Source: Streptomyces sp. S465 (GTDB taxonomy: Bacteria > Actinomycetota > Actinomycetes > Streptomycetales > Streptomycetaceae). From it: a DNA stretch of 64,000 nt. Of this stretch, positions 44,275 through 52,841 are shown in pieces. The notes beneath the pieces were generated by a model. It saw only the letters and a program-made list of their open reading frames with translations, was not told the DNA's origin and made no database searches. Numbering within the stretch: position 1 is the stretch's first letter; every line of letters starts with the position of its first letter. Location: NCBI RefSeq assembly GCF_026898115.1, contig NZ_CP114036.1:1798001-1862000 (forward strand). Direction: 5' to 3'. A program made the translations under genes and the position numbers.

Positions 44275-45047
44275 GTGCCGCCGGGACCGGCGTCCCGGCC
44301 GCGACCCGCGCCGACCACTGTGTGGTGGCCTGCGCGGAGGCGTGGCGCGGCGCCGGTGAGGTCCTCGCCAGTCCGATGGGCACCGTCCCGGCCATCGGGG
44401 CACGTCTGGCGAAGCTCACCTTCTCGCCCGACCTGCTGCTGACCGACGGGGAGGCGCTGCTCATGGCGGACGTGCCCGCGCTCGGGTCCGGGCCGGGGGC
44501 GGTCGAGGGCTGGCTGCCGTTCCGTCAGCACCTCGCGCTGACCGCCACCGGCCGCCGGCACGTGATGATGGGCGCCAGTCAGATCGACCGCCACGGCAAC
44601 CAGAACATCTCCTGCATCGGCGACTGGGCCCAGCCCACCCGGCAGTTGCTCGGGGTGCGCGGCGCTCCGGTCAACACGCTCAACAACACCACGAGTTACT
44701 GGGTGCCGAAGCACTCCGCCCGGGTGTTCGTCGAGCGCGTCGACATGGTCAGCGGTGTCGGATACGACCGGGCCGCGGCGGCCGGTCCCTCCGCGACCCG
44801 CTATCACCGCGTTGCCGAGGTGATCAGCGACCTGGGCGTGTTCGACTTCGAGACCCCCGACCGCACCATGCGGCTGCGCTCGCGGCACCCCGGGGTCACC
44901 CTCGAGGAGGTCACCGGGGCCACCGGCTTCGACCTGGTGATCCCCGACGAGGTGCCGTGCACGCGGGAGCCCACCGAGACGGAGCTGCGGCTGATCCGGG
45001 AGGTCATCGACCCCGAGGGGCTGCGGGAGCGGGAGGTGCCGTCATGA
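44271..45047 (+). CDS. ipdB: steroid ring C hydrolase subunit IpdB
   Basis: Beta subunit, 258 residues. The SENG catalytic signature of true CoA-transferases (present in ScoB at 29572-30219) is absent here, in keeping with a hydrolase role. Recognisable blocks: ARLAKLTFSPDLLLTDGEALL, VMMGASQIDRHGNQNISCIGDW, GVTLEEVTGATGFDLVIP. ATG 44271 overlaps the ipdA stop; AGGAGG precedes it. The stop overlaps ipdC (ATGA, 45044-45047). Confidence 0.9.
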   Translation: MSAAGTGVPAATRADHCVVACAEAWRGAGEVLASPMGTVPAIGARLAKLTFSPDLLLTDGEALLMADVPALGSGPGAVEGWLPFRQHLALTATGRRHVMMGASQIDRHGNQNISCIGDWAQPTRQLLGVRGAPVNTLNNTTSYWVPKHSARVFVERVDMVSGVGYDRAAAAGPSATRYHRVAEVISDLGVFDFETPDRTMRLRSRHPGVTLEEVTGATGFDLVIPDEVPCTREPTETELRLIREVIDPEGLREREVPS

Positions 45048-46120
45048 GCGGGACGGGTCCCGCGACGATCCCGACCGCGCTGACCGAGCTGACGGGGGTG
45101 CGGTATCCGATCGTGCAGACCGGGATGGGCTGGGTGGCCGGCCCCCGCCTGGTGTCGGCCACGGCGAACGCGGGGGCGCTGGGCATCCTCGCCTCCGCCA
45201 CGATGACCGTGGAGCAGCTGCGCACGGCGGTCCGGGAGGTCAGGTCCCGTACGGACGCGCCCTTCGGCGTCAACCTGCGGGCGGACGCCGGGGACGCCGC
45301 GGACCGGGTGCGGATCATCATCGACGAAGGGGTCCGGGTGGCGTCCTTCGCGCTCGCCCCGAGGAAGGAGCTGATCGCGCGCCTCCAGGACGCCGGCGTC
45401 GTCGTCATCCCCTCCGTCGGGGCCCGGCGGCACGCCGAGAAGGTCGCGGCGTGGGGCGCCGACGCGGTGCTGGTGCAGGGCGGCGAGGGCGGCGGGCACA
45501 CCGGCAACGTGGCTACCTCGGTGCTGGTCCCCCAGGTCGTGGACGCCGTCGGCATCCCGGTGATCGCGGCGGGCGGCTTCCACGACGGCCGCGGTCTGGT
45601 CGCCGCGCTGGCCTACGGGGCGGCCGGTATCGGCATGGGCACACGCTTCCTGCTCACCTCCGACAGCACCGTCCCGGCGGCGGTGAAGGCGAGGTACCTG
45701 GGTGCCGCGGTCCACGACGTCACGGTCACCACCAGGGTGGACGGACTCCCGCACCGCATGCTGCGCACCGAACTGGTCGACCGCCTGGAGCGTTCGGGCC
45801 GTGCGGCCTCGCTGCTGCGGGCACTGCGGCACGCCTCGGCCTTCCGCAAGGAGTCGGGGGCGAGCTGGCCGCGGCTGGTCCGGGACGGGATGGCGATGAA
45901 GCACGGCACGGACCTGACGTGGAGTCAGGTGCTGTTGGCCGCCAACACCCCGATGCTGCTGAAGGCATCGATGGTCGACGGGCGCACCGACCTGGGGGTG
46001 ATGGCCTCGGGACAGGTGGCGGGGGTGATCGAGGATCTGCCGTCCTGTGCGGAACTGGTCGAGCGGATCATGGGCGAGGCGCGGAACACGCTGGAGTCGC
46101 TGTCCCGCGCCGCCGGTTGA
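45044..46120 (+). CDS. ipdC: nitronate monooxygenase-fold flavoprotein IpdC
   Basis: FMN-binding TIM-barrel protein of 358 residues in the 2-nitropropane dioxygenase superfamily: YPIVQTGMGWVAGP start, VQGGEGGGHTG and IAAGGFHDGRG FMN-phosphate loops. The catalytic His of nitroalkane oxidation is not needed in IpdC, which acts on a CoA thioester in the HIP pathway as an oxidoreductase. Fourth gene of the echA20-ipdA-ipdB-ipdC chain, all joined by 4-nt overlaps. Followed by a terminator-like hairpin shared with fadA6. Confidence 0.88.
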   Translation: MSGTGPATIPTALTELTGVRYPIVQTGMGWVAGPRLVSATANAGALGILASATMTVEQLRTAVREVRSRTDAPFGVNLRADAGDAADRVRIIIDEGVRVASFALAPRKELIARLQDAGVVVIPSVGARRHAEKVAAWGADAVLVQGGEGGGHTGNVATSVLVPQVVDAVGIPVIAAGGFHDGRGLVAALAYGAAGIGMGTRFLLTSDSTVPAAVKARYLGAAVHDVTVTTRVDGLPHRMLRTELVDRLERSGRAASLLRALRHASAFRKESGASWPRLVRDGMAMKHGTDLTWSQVLLAANTPMLLKASMVDGRTDLGVMASGQVAGVIEDLPSCAELVERIMGEARNTLESLSRAAG

Positions 46121-46127
46121 CGCGCAC

Positions 46128-46174
46128 CACGGCGACGGAGCGGGCCGGGGTCCGCGGCCCGCCTCGTGGCCGTG
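46128..46174. terminator. hairpin between convergent ipdC and fadA6
   Basis: Arms 46128-46146 and 46156-46174 pair at 16 of 19 positions around a 9-nt loop. No T-run. It fills the 58-bp gap between the two convergent stops and probably ends both transcripts. Confidence 0.65.
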
Positions 46175-46178
46175 CCGC

Positions 46179-47336
46179 TCAGAGGCGCTCGATGATGGTG
46201 ACGTTGGCCAGGCCGCCGCCCTCGCACATGGTCTGCAGGCCGTACCGCCCGCCGGTGCGCTCCAGTTCGTGGAGCAGGGTCGTCATCAGCTTGGTACCGG
46301 TGGCGCCGAGCGGATGGCCGAGCGCGATGGCGCCGCCGTTGACGTTGACCCGGTCGGGGTCGGCGCCGGTCTCCTTCAGCCAGGCGAGGACCACCGGCGC
46401 GAACGCCTCGTTGATCTCGACCAGGTCCATGTCGTCGATGGACATCCGGGCCTTCTTCAGCGCGTACGCCGTCGCCGGGATCGGCGCCGACAGCATGCGG
46501 ATGGGGTCCTCGCCGCGCACCGACAGGTGGTGGACGCGGGCCCGCGGGGTCAGGCCGTGTTCGGCGACGGCCCGTTCGGAGGCGATGAGCAGCGCCGAGG
46601 CACCGTCGGAGACCTGCGAGGAGACGCCGGCGGTCAGCCGGCCGCCCTCGACGACCGGCTCGAGGGCGGCCATCTTCGCCAGGGAGGTGTCGCGGCGCGG
46701 GCCCTCGTCGGTGGTCACATCGCCGACGGGGACGGTCTCGCGGTCGAAGCGGCCCTCGTCGATGGCGCGCACGGCCCGCTGGTGCGAGCGCAGCGCGAAC
46801 CGCTCCATGTCCTCGCGGCTGATGTGCCACGTGGCGGCGATGAGTTCGGCGCCGTGGAACTGGCTGACGGGCGCGTCGCCGTAGCGGGCGCGCCAGCCCT
46901 CGGAGCCCGCGAAGGGGCCGTCGGTGAGGCCGAGGGGTTCGGCGGCCTGGCGGCTGGCGAAGGCGATGGGGACCATCGACATGTTCTGCGTACCGCCCGC
47001 GACGACCAGGTCCTGGGTGCCGGAGAGCACGCCCTGGGCGGCGAAGTGGACGGCCTGCTGGGAGGAGCCGCACTGCCGGTCGACGGTGGTGCCGGGCACC
47101 TCCTCGGGCAGGCCCGCGGCGAGCCACGCGGTGCGGGCGATGTTCCCGGCCTGCGGGCCGACGGTGTCCAGGCAGCCGAAGACGACGTCGTCGACGGCGG
47201 CCGGGTCGACGCCGGTGCGCTCGATCAGTGCCGTGAGGACGTGGGCCCCCAGGTCGGCGGGGTGTACGGCGGACAGTCCGCCCCGGCGCCGGCCGACCGG
47301 GGTGCGGACCGCTTCGACCAGGTAAGCCTCTGCCAT
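46179..47336 (-). CDS. fadA6: acetyl-CoA C-acyltransferase (thiolase) FadA6-like
   Basis: Thiolase of 385 residues. Acyl-accepting Cys is in TVDRQCGSSQQA (about residue 89), the acid-base residues in GGAIALGHPLGATG (His) and MCEGGGLAN (Cys). EINEAFAPV is also standard. In the HIP pathway FadA6 thiolyses the chain opened by IpdAB. ATG 47336 has AAGGAG. Third gene after ipdF and kstR2 on the same strand, the order known from mycobacteria. Confidence 0.9.
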   Translation of the reverse strand: MAEAYLVEAVRTPVGRRRGGLSAVHPADLGAHVLTALIERTGVDPAAVDDVVFGCLDTVGPQAGNIARTAWLAAGLPEEVPGTTVDRQCGSSQQAVHFAAQGVLSGTQDLVVAGGTQNMSMVPIAFASRQAAEPLGLTDGPFAGSEGWRARYGDAPVSQFHGAELIAATWHISREDMERFALRSHQRAVRAIDEGRFDRETVPVGDVTTDEGPRRDTSLAKMAALEPVVEGGRLTAGVSSQVSDGASALLIASERAVAEHGLTPRARVHHLSVRGEDPIRMLSAPIPATAYALKKARMSIDDMDLVEINEAFAPVVLAWLKETGADPDRVNVNGGAIALGHPLGATGTKLMTTLLHELERTGGRYGLQTMCEGGGLANVTIIERL

Positions 47337-47372
47337 GACTGCTCCTTCGTGATGGGTCGTCGGGGCGCCGCG

Positions 47373-47975
47373 TCAGCTCCGCGGGGTGATGCCCTCGAGG
47401 ACCATGGACAGGTACTGCCGGGCGATCTCCTCCGGGCTGTGCGGGCCGCCGGGGCGGTACCAGGAGGCGGCCACCCACACGGTGTCGCGTACGAACCGGT
47501 AGACCAGCCGCACGTCCAGGTCGGCGCGGAAGGCCCGCTCGGTGACGCCTCGTTCCAGGGTGCGCAGCCAGGCGTGCTCGAACTTCACCTGGGAGGTGGC
47601 GAGAGCGCCGAAGCGCGGCTGGGCGGACAGGTGCCGGGACTCCTTCTGGTAGATGGCGACCGCGGGACCGTGCTGGTCGATCTGCCGGAAGGACTCGGTG
47701 ACGAGGGCCTCGATGGTCTCCGGGGGCCCGAGCCCGGCGGCGAGCACCGTCTCGTAGCCGGCCCACAGCTCGTCCAGGAAGGCGGAGAGGATCTCGTCCA
47801 GCATCGACTCCTTGGAGTCGAAGTGGTGGTAGAGGCTGCCCGCGAGCATCCCGGCGGCGTCGGCGATGCGGCGGACGGTGGTGGCGTTGTAGCCCTGGTC
47901 GGCGAAGACCTGGGCGGCGGTGGCCAGGATCTCGGCGCGGCGCCCGGCGGAGGCGCTGGTGCTCATCGCCCTCAT
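47373..47975 (-). CDS. kstR2: TetR-family repressor KstR2-like
   Basis: A 200-residue TetR repressor: helix-turn-helix NATTVRRIADAAGMLAGSLYHHFDSKESMLDEI, then a KstR2/TetR_C_33-type ligand domain. KstR2 represses the HIP genes and is released by HIP-CoA. Synteny (ipdF-kstR2-fadA6) and two KstR2-like operators in the window support the name. ATG 47975 overlaps the ipdF stop (ATGA); ATG 47966 is a close alternative. Confidence 0.87.
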   Translation of the reverse strand: MRAMSTSASAGRRAEILATAAQVFADQGYNATTVRRIADAAGMLAGSLYHHFDSKESMLDEILSAFLDELWAGYETVLAAGLGPPETIEALVTESFRQIDQHGPAVAIYQKESRHLSAQPRFGALATSQVKFEHAWLRTLERGVTERAFRADLDVRLVYRFVRDTVWVAASWYRPGGPHSPEEIARQYLSMVLEGITPRS

Positions 47976-48760
47976 GCCCGCTGGCTGCTGACGGAGACCG
48001 TCTCGCCGGTCAGGTAGGAGGAGTATCCGCTGGCCAGGAAGACGATGACGTTGGCGATCTCCCATGGTTCGGCGGAGCGGCCGAAGGCCTCGCGTTCGGT
48101 GAGTTCGGCGAGCAGCTCGGGGGTGGTCACCTTCACCAGGTGCGGATGCATGGCGAGGCTCGGGGCGACGGCGTTGACGCGTACGCCGAAGTCCGCCGCC
48201 TCCAGGGCGGCGCACCGGGTGAGGGCCATGACCCCGGCCTTCGCGGCGGCGTAGTGGGCCTGCCCGCGCTGGGCACGCCAGCCGGCGACGGAGGCGTTGT
48301 TGACGACGACGCCTCCGCCGTTCTGCGCCTTGAGGCGGCGCAGGGCGGCGCGGGTGCAGCGGAAGGTGCCGCCGAGCGTGACGTCGAGGACCTTGGACCA
48401 CTGTTCGTCGCTCATGTCGACGAGGTCGGCCGTGCCGCCGAGGCCCGCGTTGTTGACGACGACGTCGAGGCCGCCGTGGCGCTCGGCGGCGAGCGCGAAC
48501 AGGGCGTCGACCTGCTGTTCGTCGGTGACGTCGCAGGGCAGTCCGGCGACGTTGGCCGCGCCGAACTCCTCGGCCAGGGCGGCGGCGCTCTCCGTCAGGC
48601 GCCGCGCGTGGGCGTCACCGATGACGATCCGGGCGCCCTCCTCGAGGAACCTGCGGGCGGTGGCCCCGCCGATTCCGGCGCCCGCGGCGGCGGTGATCAC
48701 CGCGGTGCGGCCGGCCAGGAGGGAGTGCCCCGGTACATAGGGGGGCGGCTGCGGGGTCAC
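47972..48760 (-). CDS. ipdF: SDR dehydrogenase IpdF-like
   Basis: SDR of 262 residues; cofactor loop TAAAGAGIGGATA, NNAGLGG, active site Ser in NNASVAGW and YAAAKAG. Segments VPGHSLLAGRTAVIT, SVAGWRAQRGQAHYAAAKAGVMALTRC and SGYSSYLTGETVSVS closely match mycobacterial IpdF (Rv3559c), which oxidises 5-hydroxy-HIP-CoA. GTG 48760 has AGGAG upstream and overlaps the stop of a 38-codon ORF (GTGA, 48757-48760). Coupled to kstR2 downstream. Confidence 0.9.
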   Translation of the reverse strand: MTPQPPPYVPGHSLLAGRTAVITAAAGAGIGGATARRFLEEGARIVIGDAHARRLTESAAALAEEFGAANVAGLPCDVTDEQQVDALFALAAERHGGLDVVVNNAGLGGTADLVDMSDEQWSKVLDVTLGGTFRCTRAALRRLKAQNGGGVVVNNASVAGWRAQRGQAHYAAAKAGVMALTRCAALEAADFGVRVNAVAPSLAMHPHLVKVTTPELLAELTEREAFGRSAEPWEIANVIVFLASGYSSYLTGETVSVSSQRA

Positions 48761-48873
48761 GGGCGGATCTCCTGGGGCAGGCCGGCGCACATCCGGCCGG
48801 CGGCGGCCATGTGCCGTTCCCGGGCGGGCCGTTCGGTGGGGGCCTCGGCGCGGAACTCCTCGACGCTGCTCAT
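48757..48873 (-). pseudogene. 38-codon ORF, probable fadE30 remnant
   Basis: ATG 48873 opens a 38-residue reading frame directly under operator 2 and translationally coupled to ipdF. It starts MSSVEEFRAEA and ends HMAAAGRMCAGLPQEIRP. The first part resembles the EEFRA start of FadE30-type acyl-CoA dehydrogenases, and the second a LAAAG...C.G.P.E segment that follows about 50 residues later in such enzymes. It lies exactly where fadE30 precedes ipdF in mycobacteria. I read it as an internal-deletion relic now serving as a leader; a real small protein cannot be excluded. Confidence 0.55.
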
Positions 48874-48889
48874 GCCGTTACGTTAATCT

Positions 48890-48905
48890 ACCAAACACTT
48901 GTTAG
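48890..48905. promoter_or_regulatory. KstR2-like operator 2
   Basis: ACCAAACACTTGTTAG fits the KstR2 consensus AnCAAGnnCTTGnT at 9 of 10 fixed positions and matches operator 1 at 14 of 16. It sits between the ipdF-kstR2-fadA6 side and the enoyl-CoA hydratase-acyl-CoA dehydrogenase side, 15 bp from the rightward start, so it would block both. Confidence 0.78.
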
Positions 48906-48919
48906 GGAAGGAGGGCATG

Positions 48920-49777
48920 ATGTCCGCTGCCCACGACGCATCCGCCCCACCCGTGCGCTACGACAAGCGGGGTCCGGTCGCGACGGTCACCATGAACCGG
49001 CCCGAGTACCGCAACGCGCAGAACTCCGCGATGACCTACGCCCTGGACCGGGCGTTCTACCGCGCGGCCGAGGACGACGAGGTGAAGGCCGTCGTCCTGG
49101 CCGGGGCGGGCGAGCACTTCTCCGCCGGCCACGACATCGGCAGCCCCGGGCGGGACGCGCATCTGCCCTTCGAGCGCCGGGCGGGACTGTGGTGGGACCA
49201 CTCGGACAAGGAGGGCGCGGAGAGCCGCTTCGCCCGCGAGTCCGAGGTGTATCTCGGCATGTGCCGCCGCTGGCGCGAGCTGCCCAAGCCGGTCATCGCC
49301 TCCGTACAGGGCGCCTGTGTGGCGGGCGGTCTGATGCTCGTCTGGGTGTGCGACCTGATCGTGGCCTCGGAGGACGCGTTCTTCGCCGATCCGGTGGTGC
49401 GGATGGGCATACCGGGGGTCGAGTACTTCGCCCACCCGTGGGTGATGCCGCCGCGCATCGCCAAGGAGTTCCTCTTCACCGGCGACCGCATGAGCGCCCG
49501 CCGCGCCCACGAGGTCGGCATGGTCAACCGCGTCGTCCCCCGCGCGGAACTGGCGCGGCACACCCGGGAGCTGGCGCTGCGGATCGCTCGGATGCCGCGC
49601 CTCGGACTCGCCCTGACCAAGCGCGCCGTGAACCAGGCCGAGGACCTCCAGGGTCTGCACGCGGGCATGGACTCGGCGTTCGGCCTGCACCACCTGGCGC
49701 ACGCGCACAACGCCGAGACCGCGCCCGACGCGCTCGGCGGCATGGACATCCGCGCGATGAAGAGGGCGGGCGGCTGA
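48920..49777 (+). CDS. enoyl-CoA hydratase/isomerase family protein
   Basis: Crotonase-fold protein of 285 residues: VATVTMNRPEYRNAQNSAM start, oxyanion segments EHFSAGHDIGS and ACVAGGLMLVWVCDLIVAS, and the later FADPVVRMGIPGVEYFAHP. Probably hydrates an enoyl-CoA in the last steps of HIP breakdown. ATG 48920 is best placed relative to GGAAGGAGGG (48906-48915); ATG 48917 is too close. Its stop overlaps the next start by one base (TGATG). It occupies the place of fadD3 in mycobacterial clusters. Confidence 0.86.
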   Translation: MSAAHDASAPPVRYDKRGPVATVTMNRPEYRNAQNSAMTYALDRAFYRAAEDDEVKAVVLAGAGEHFSAGHDIGSPGRDAHLPFERRAGLWWDHSDKEGAESRFARESEVYLGMCRRWRELPKPVIASVQGACVAGGLMLVWVCDLIVASEDAFFADPVVRMGIPGVEYFAHPWVMPPRIAKEFLFTGDRMSARRAHEVGMVNRVVPRAELARHTRELALRIARMPRLGLALTKRAVNQAEDLQGLHAGMDSAFGLHHLAHAHNAETAPDALGGMDIRAMKRAGG

Positions 49778-50952
49778 TGGACCTCGACCTCAGTGAGGCG
49801 GACGAGGCGTTCCGCACCGAGGTCCGCGACTGGCTGGCCGCGCATGTGCCGGCCACTCCGCTGCCGTCCCTGGAGAGCGCCGAGGGTTTCGCCGCCCACC
49901 GGGACTGGGAGGGCGAACTGGCCGCCGACCGCTGGTCGGTGGTGTCCTGGCCCGAGGAGTACGGCGGGCGGGGCGCCTCGATCCTGCGCTGGCTGATCTT
50001 CGAGGAGGAGTACTTCGCCGCCGGCGCGCCCGGACGGGTCAGCCAGAACGGCATCCACCTGCTCGCCCCCACCCTCTTCGCACACGGCACCGCCGAGCAG
50101 CGGGCCCGGGTCCTGCCCGCGATGGCGCGCGGCGAGGTCATCTGGGCGCAGGCCTGGTCCGAGCCGGAGTCCGGTTCCGACCTGGCCTCGCTCACGTCGA
50201 CGGCCCGGCGCGCCGGCGGCGGCTGGCTGCTGAGCGGCCAGAAGACGTGGTCCTCCCGGGCCGCGTTCGCCGACCGGGCCTTCGGCCTGTTCCGCAGCGA
50301 TCCGGACGCCGGAAAGCCGCACCACGGGCTGACGTACCTGATGTTCCCGCTGGACGCGGAGGGCGTCACCGTACGGCCCATCGGGCGCCTCGACGGCCGG
50401 CCGGCCTTCGCGGAACTCTTCCTGGACGAGGTGTTCGTACCGGACGAGGACGTCATCGGCGAGCCCGGCCAGGGCTGGCGGATCGCGATGAGCACCACCG
50501 GCGACGAGCGCGGGCTCACCCTGCGCAGCCCGGGACGCTTCACGGCGGCCGCCGGCCGGCTGACCGCGCTGTGGCACGAGCACGGCGACCCGGCCGACAC
50601 GGCGCTGCGCGACCGGGTCGCCGACGCGGTGATCGGCGCCCGCGCCTACCGGCTGTTCTCCTACGCGGCTGCCTCCCGCGTCCTGCACGACGAGGGCGGC
50701 CCGGCCGGCGCCGCCGCCAGCCTCAACAAGATCTACTGGTCCGAGCTGGACATCGCCCTGCACGAGACGGCCCTGGATCTGCTCGGCCCGTACGGCGAAC
50801 TCGCCGACCACGCGCCCGACTCCCCCGCCCACGGCGGCTGGGCCGAGGGCTACACCTTCTCCCTGGCCGGGCCCATCTACGCGGGCACCAACGAGATCCA
50901 GCGCGACATCGTCGCCGAGCGGCTGCTCGGCCTGCCGAAGGGACGCCGGTGA
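49777..50952 (+). CDS. acyl-CoA dehydrogenase, FadE31-like subunit
   Basis: Acyl-CoA dehydrogenase of 391 residues. FAD/substrate motifs: WAQAWSEPESGSDLASL, GWLLSGQKTWSS, and the C-terminal GPIYAGTNEIQRDIVAERLLGLP. N-terminal HRDWEGELAADRWSVVSWPEEYGGR and EEEYFAAGAPGRVSQNG are close to FadE31. Steroid dehydrogenases of this group work as alpha2beta2 heterotetramers with the adjacent shorter gene, and the one-base overlaps (TGATG) on both sides fit equal production. Confidence 0.88.
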   Translation: MDLDLSEADEAFRTEVRDWLAAHVPATPLPSLESAEGFAAHRDWEGELAADRWSVVSWPEEYGGRGASILRWLIFEEEYFAAGAPGRVSQNGIHLLAPTLFAHGTAEQRARVLPAMARGEVIWAQAWSEPESGSDLASLTSTARRAGGGWLLSGQKTWSSRAAFADRAFGLFRSDPDAGKPHHGLTYLMFPLDAEGVTVRPIGRLDGRPAFAELFLDEVFVPDEDVIGEPGQGWRIAMSTTGDERGLTLRSPGRFTAAAGRLTALWHEHGDPADTALRDRVADAVIGARAYRLFSYAAASRVLHDEGGPAGAAASLNKIYWSELDIALHETALDLLGPYGELADHAPDSPAHGGWAEGYTFSLAGPIYAGTNEIQRDIVAERLLGLPKGRR

Positions 50953-51938
50953 TGCGGTTCCTCCTCGACGCCGAGCAACGGGAGTTCGCCCGCTCCCTCG
51001 ACGGACTGCTCACCTCCTGCGACACCCCGGCCGCGATACGGTCCTGGGCGGCCGGTGACCACGCCCCGGGGCGGGCTCTGTGGGCGCGGCTGGCCGAGGC
51101 CGGGGTGTTCGCCCTGGCCGTACCGGAACGGTACGGCGGCTTCGGTCCGCTGCCGCTCGACCTGTCCGTCGCCTTCGCGCAGGTGGGGCGGCACGCCGTT
51201 CCCGGCCCGCTGGTGGAGACGGTCGCGGCGGCGGCCCTGCTGGACCGGCTCGGCGACGCGGACGCGGCCGGCGCCCACCTGCCCGGTATCGCCTCCGGCA
51301 CGACCGTCGCCTCCCTGTGCCTGACCGCCCTCGGCCCGTACGCCCTGGACGCCGACGCGGCCGACACGGTGCTGGTCGTGGACGGTGACACGCTGCGCGT
51401 GGGCGCCCGGCCCGGGCCCGTCCAGCCCTCGGCCGATCCGGGGCGGCGCCTGTCGCGGCCGTCCGGCGGCACGGTCCTCGCCGAGGGCCCGGCCGTGGCC
51501 GCGGCCGCCGCGCACGCGGCCGGGCTGGCCGCGCTGGCCACCTCGGCCCAGTCCCTGGGAGTCGGCCGCGCGCTGCTCGCCCGTACCGTCGAGTACGTCA
51601 AGCGGCGCACCCAGTTCGGTGTGCCCGTCGGCTCCTTCCAGGCCGTCAAGCACCGGCTCGCGGACACCCTCCTCGCCCTGGAGTTCGCCGAGCCGCTGGT
51701 GCACGGCGCCGCCCTCGCGCTCGCCGCCAGCTCCCCGGACGCCGACCGCGATGTCGCCGCCGCCAAGGTCACGGCGGGCGAGGCCGCCTACCGGGCCGCG
51801 CGCACGGCCCTGCACCTGCACGGGGCGGTCGGCTACACGGACGAACTGGACCTGTCCCTGTGGATCCGCAAGGCCCGCCCGCTGCGGGACGCCTGGGGCA
51901 CCCCGGCCGCCTGCCGGGCCCGCGTACTGGCCGCCTGA
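50952..51938 (+). CDS. acyl-CoA dehydrogenase, FadE32-like partner subunit
   Basis: A 328-residue acyl-CoA dehydrogenase homologue, shorter and more divergent than its neighbour. The C-terminal half keeps RTQFGVPVGSFQAVKHRLADTLL and LHLHGAVGYTDELDLSLWIRKA, but the FAD-loop SEPESGSD motif is absent from the middle, as in the partner subunits of heteromeric steroid dehydrogenases. ATG 50952 overlaps the preceding stop by one base. Likely forms one complex with 49777-50952. Confidence 0.85.
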   Translation: MRFLLDAEQREFARSLDGLLTSCDTPAAIRSWAAGDHAPGRALWARLAEAGVFALAVPERYGGFGPLPLDLSVAFAQVGRHAVPGPLVETVAAAALLDRLGDADAAGAHLPGIASGTTVASLCLTALGPYALDADAADTVLVVDGDTLRVGARPGPVQPSADPGRRLSRPSGGTVLAEGPAVAAAAAHAAGLAALATSAQSLGVGRALLARTVEYVKRRTQFGVPVGSFQAVKHRLADTLLALEFAEPLVHGAALALAASSPDADRDVAAAKVTAGEAAYRAARTALHLHGAVGYTDELDLSLWIRKARPLRDAWGTPAACRARVLAA

Positions 51939-52019
51939 GCGCGGCACCGCGCGCGGCTCGCCGCCGGGCTGGACTGGCCTCGTGCTGAACGCCCCGACGA
52001 ACGAGAGAGACCGGAAGAC

Positions 52020-52808
52020 ATGGACAACGGCACCCCACTGGACTTCACCGGGCGCGTGGTGCTCGTCACCGGCGGCACCAAGGGCATCGGCGCCGCCATC
52101 GCGGAGGCGTTCCTCGGCGCCGGAGCCGATGTCGTCGTCTGCGGCCGCAACGCCCCGAAGACGCTGCCGGCGGCCCGGGGCAGGGAGGCGGTCCTCGTCC
52201 CCGCCGACGTACGCGATCCCGTGGCGGCGGCGGGGCTCGTCGACAGCGCGGTGGAGCGTTTCGGCCGCCTGGACGTGCTCGTCAACAACGCGGGCGGCTC
52301 CCCGGACGCCGACGCGGCGACCGCCTCCCCCCGCTTGGTGGAGAAGGTCGTCGCGCTCAACCTGCTCGCGCCGTTCTACGTGGCGCAGGCGGCCCACCGC
52401 GCCATGCGGACCCGGCCGGGCGGCGGCTCGGTCGTCAACATCGGCAGTGTCTCCGCCCACGACCCGCAGCCGGGCACCGCCGCCTACACGGCCGCCAAGG
52501 CCGGGCTGCTGGCCCTCACCAAGGCGCTCGCCCTGGAGTGGGCGCCCCAGGTACGCGTCAACCACATCACCACCGGGCTGATCCGCACCGAGAGCGCGGC
52601 CGCCGGCTACGGCACGGACGGCGGCGCCTCGGTGGCCGGCGTCATCCCGATGGAGCGGATGGCCCACCCCTGGGATGTCGCCCGCGCCTGTCTGTTCCTC
52701 GCGAGCGACCTGGCCGGATACATCACCGGCGCCGACCTCGCGGTGCACGGGGGCGGGGAGGTTCCGGCCCGCTACCTCGCCGCGAGGGCGGCCGGCGGGC
52801 AGGGGTGA
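52020..52808 (+). CDS. SDR family oxidoreductase
   Basis: Classical SDR of 262 residues: LVTGGTKGIGAAIAEAF cofactor motif (about 16-32), NNAGGSP, active-site Ser in NIGSVSAHDP and YTAAK. Resembles the Rv3549c-type SDR of the steroid cluster. ATG 52020 is 81 bp past the FadE32-like gene with GAGAGA upstream, so it probably ends the same transcript. Likely a hydroxyacyl-CoA dehydrogenase; substrate inferred only from context. Confidence 0.84.
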   Translation: MDNGTPLDFTGRVVLVTGGTKGIGAAIAEAFLGAGADVVVCGRNAPKTLPAARGREAVLVPADVRDPVAAAGLVDSAVERFGRLDVLVNNAGGSPDADAATASPRLVEKVVALNLLAPFYVAQAAHRAMRTRPGGGSVVNIGSVSAHDPQPGTAAYTAAKAGLLALTKALALEWAPQVRVNHITTGLIRTESAAAGYGTDGGASVAGVIPMERMAHPWDVARACLFLASDLAGYITGADLAVHGGGEVPARYLAARAAGGQG

Positions 52809-52841
52809 ACGCGGACCGGAGCGTGCAGGGCGCCGCGCGCC

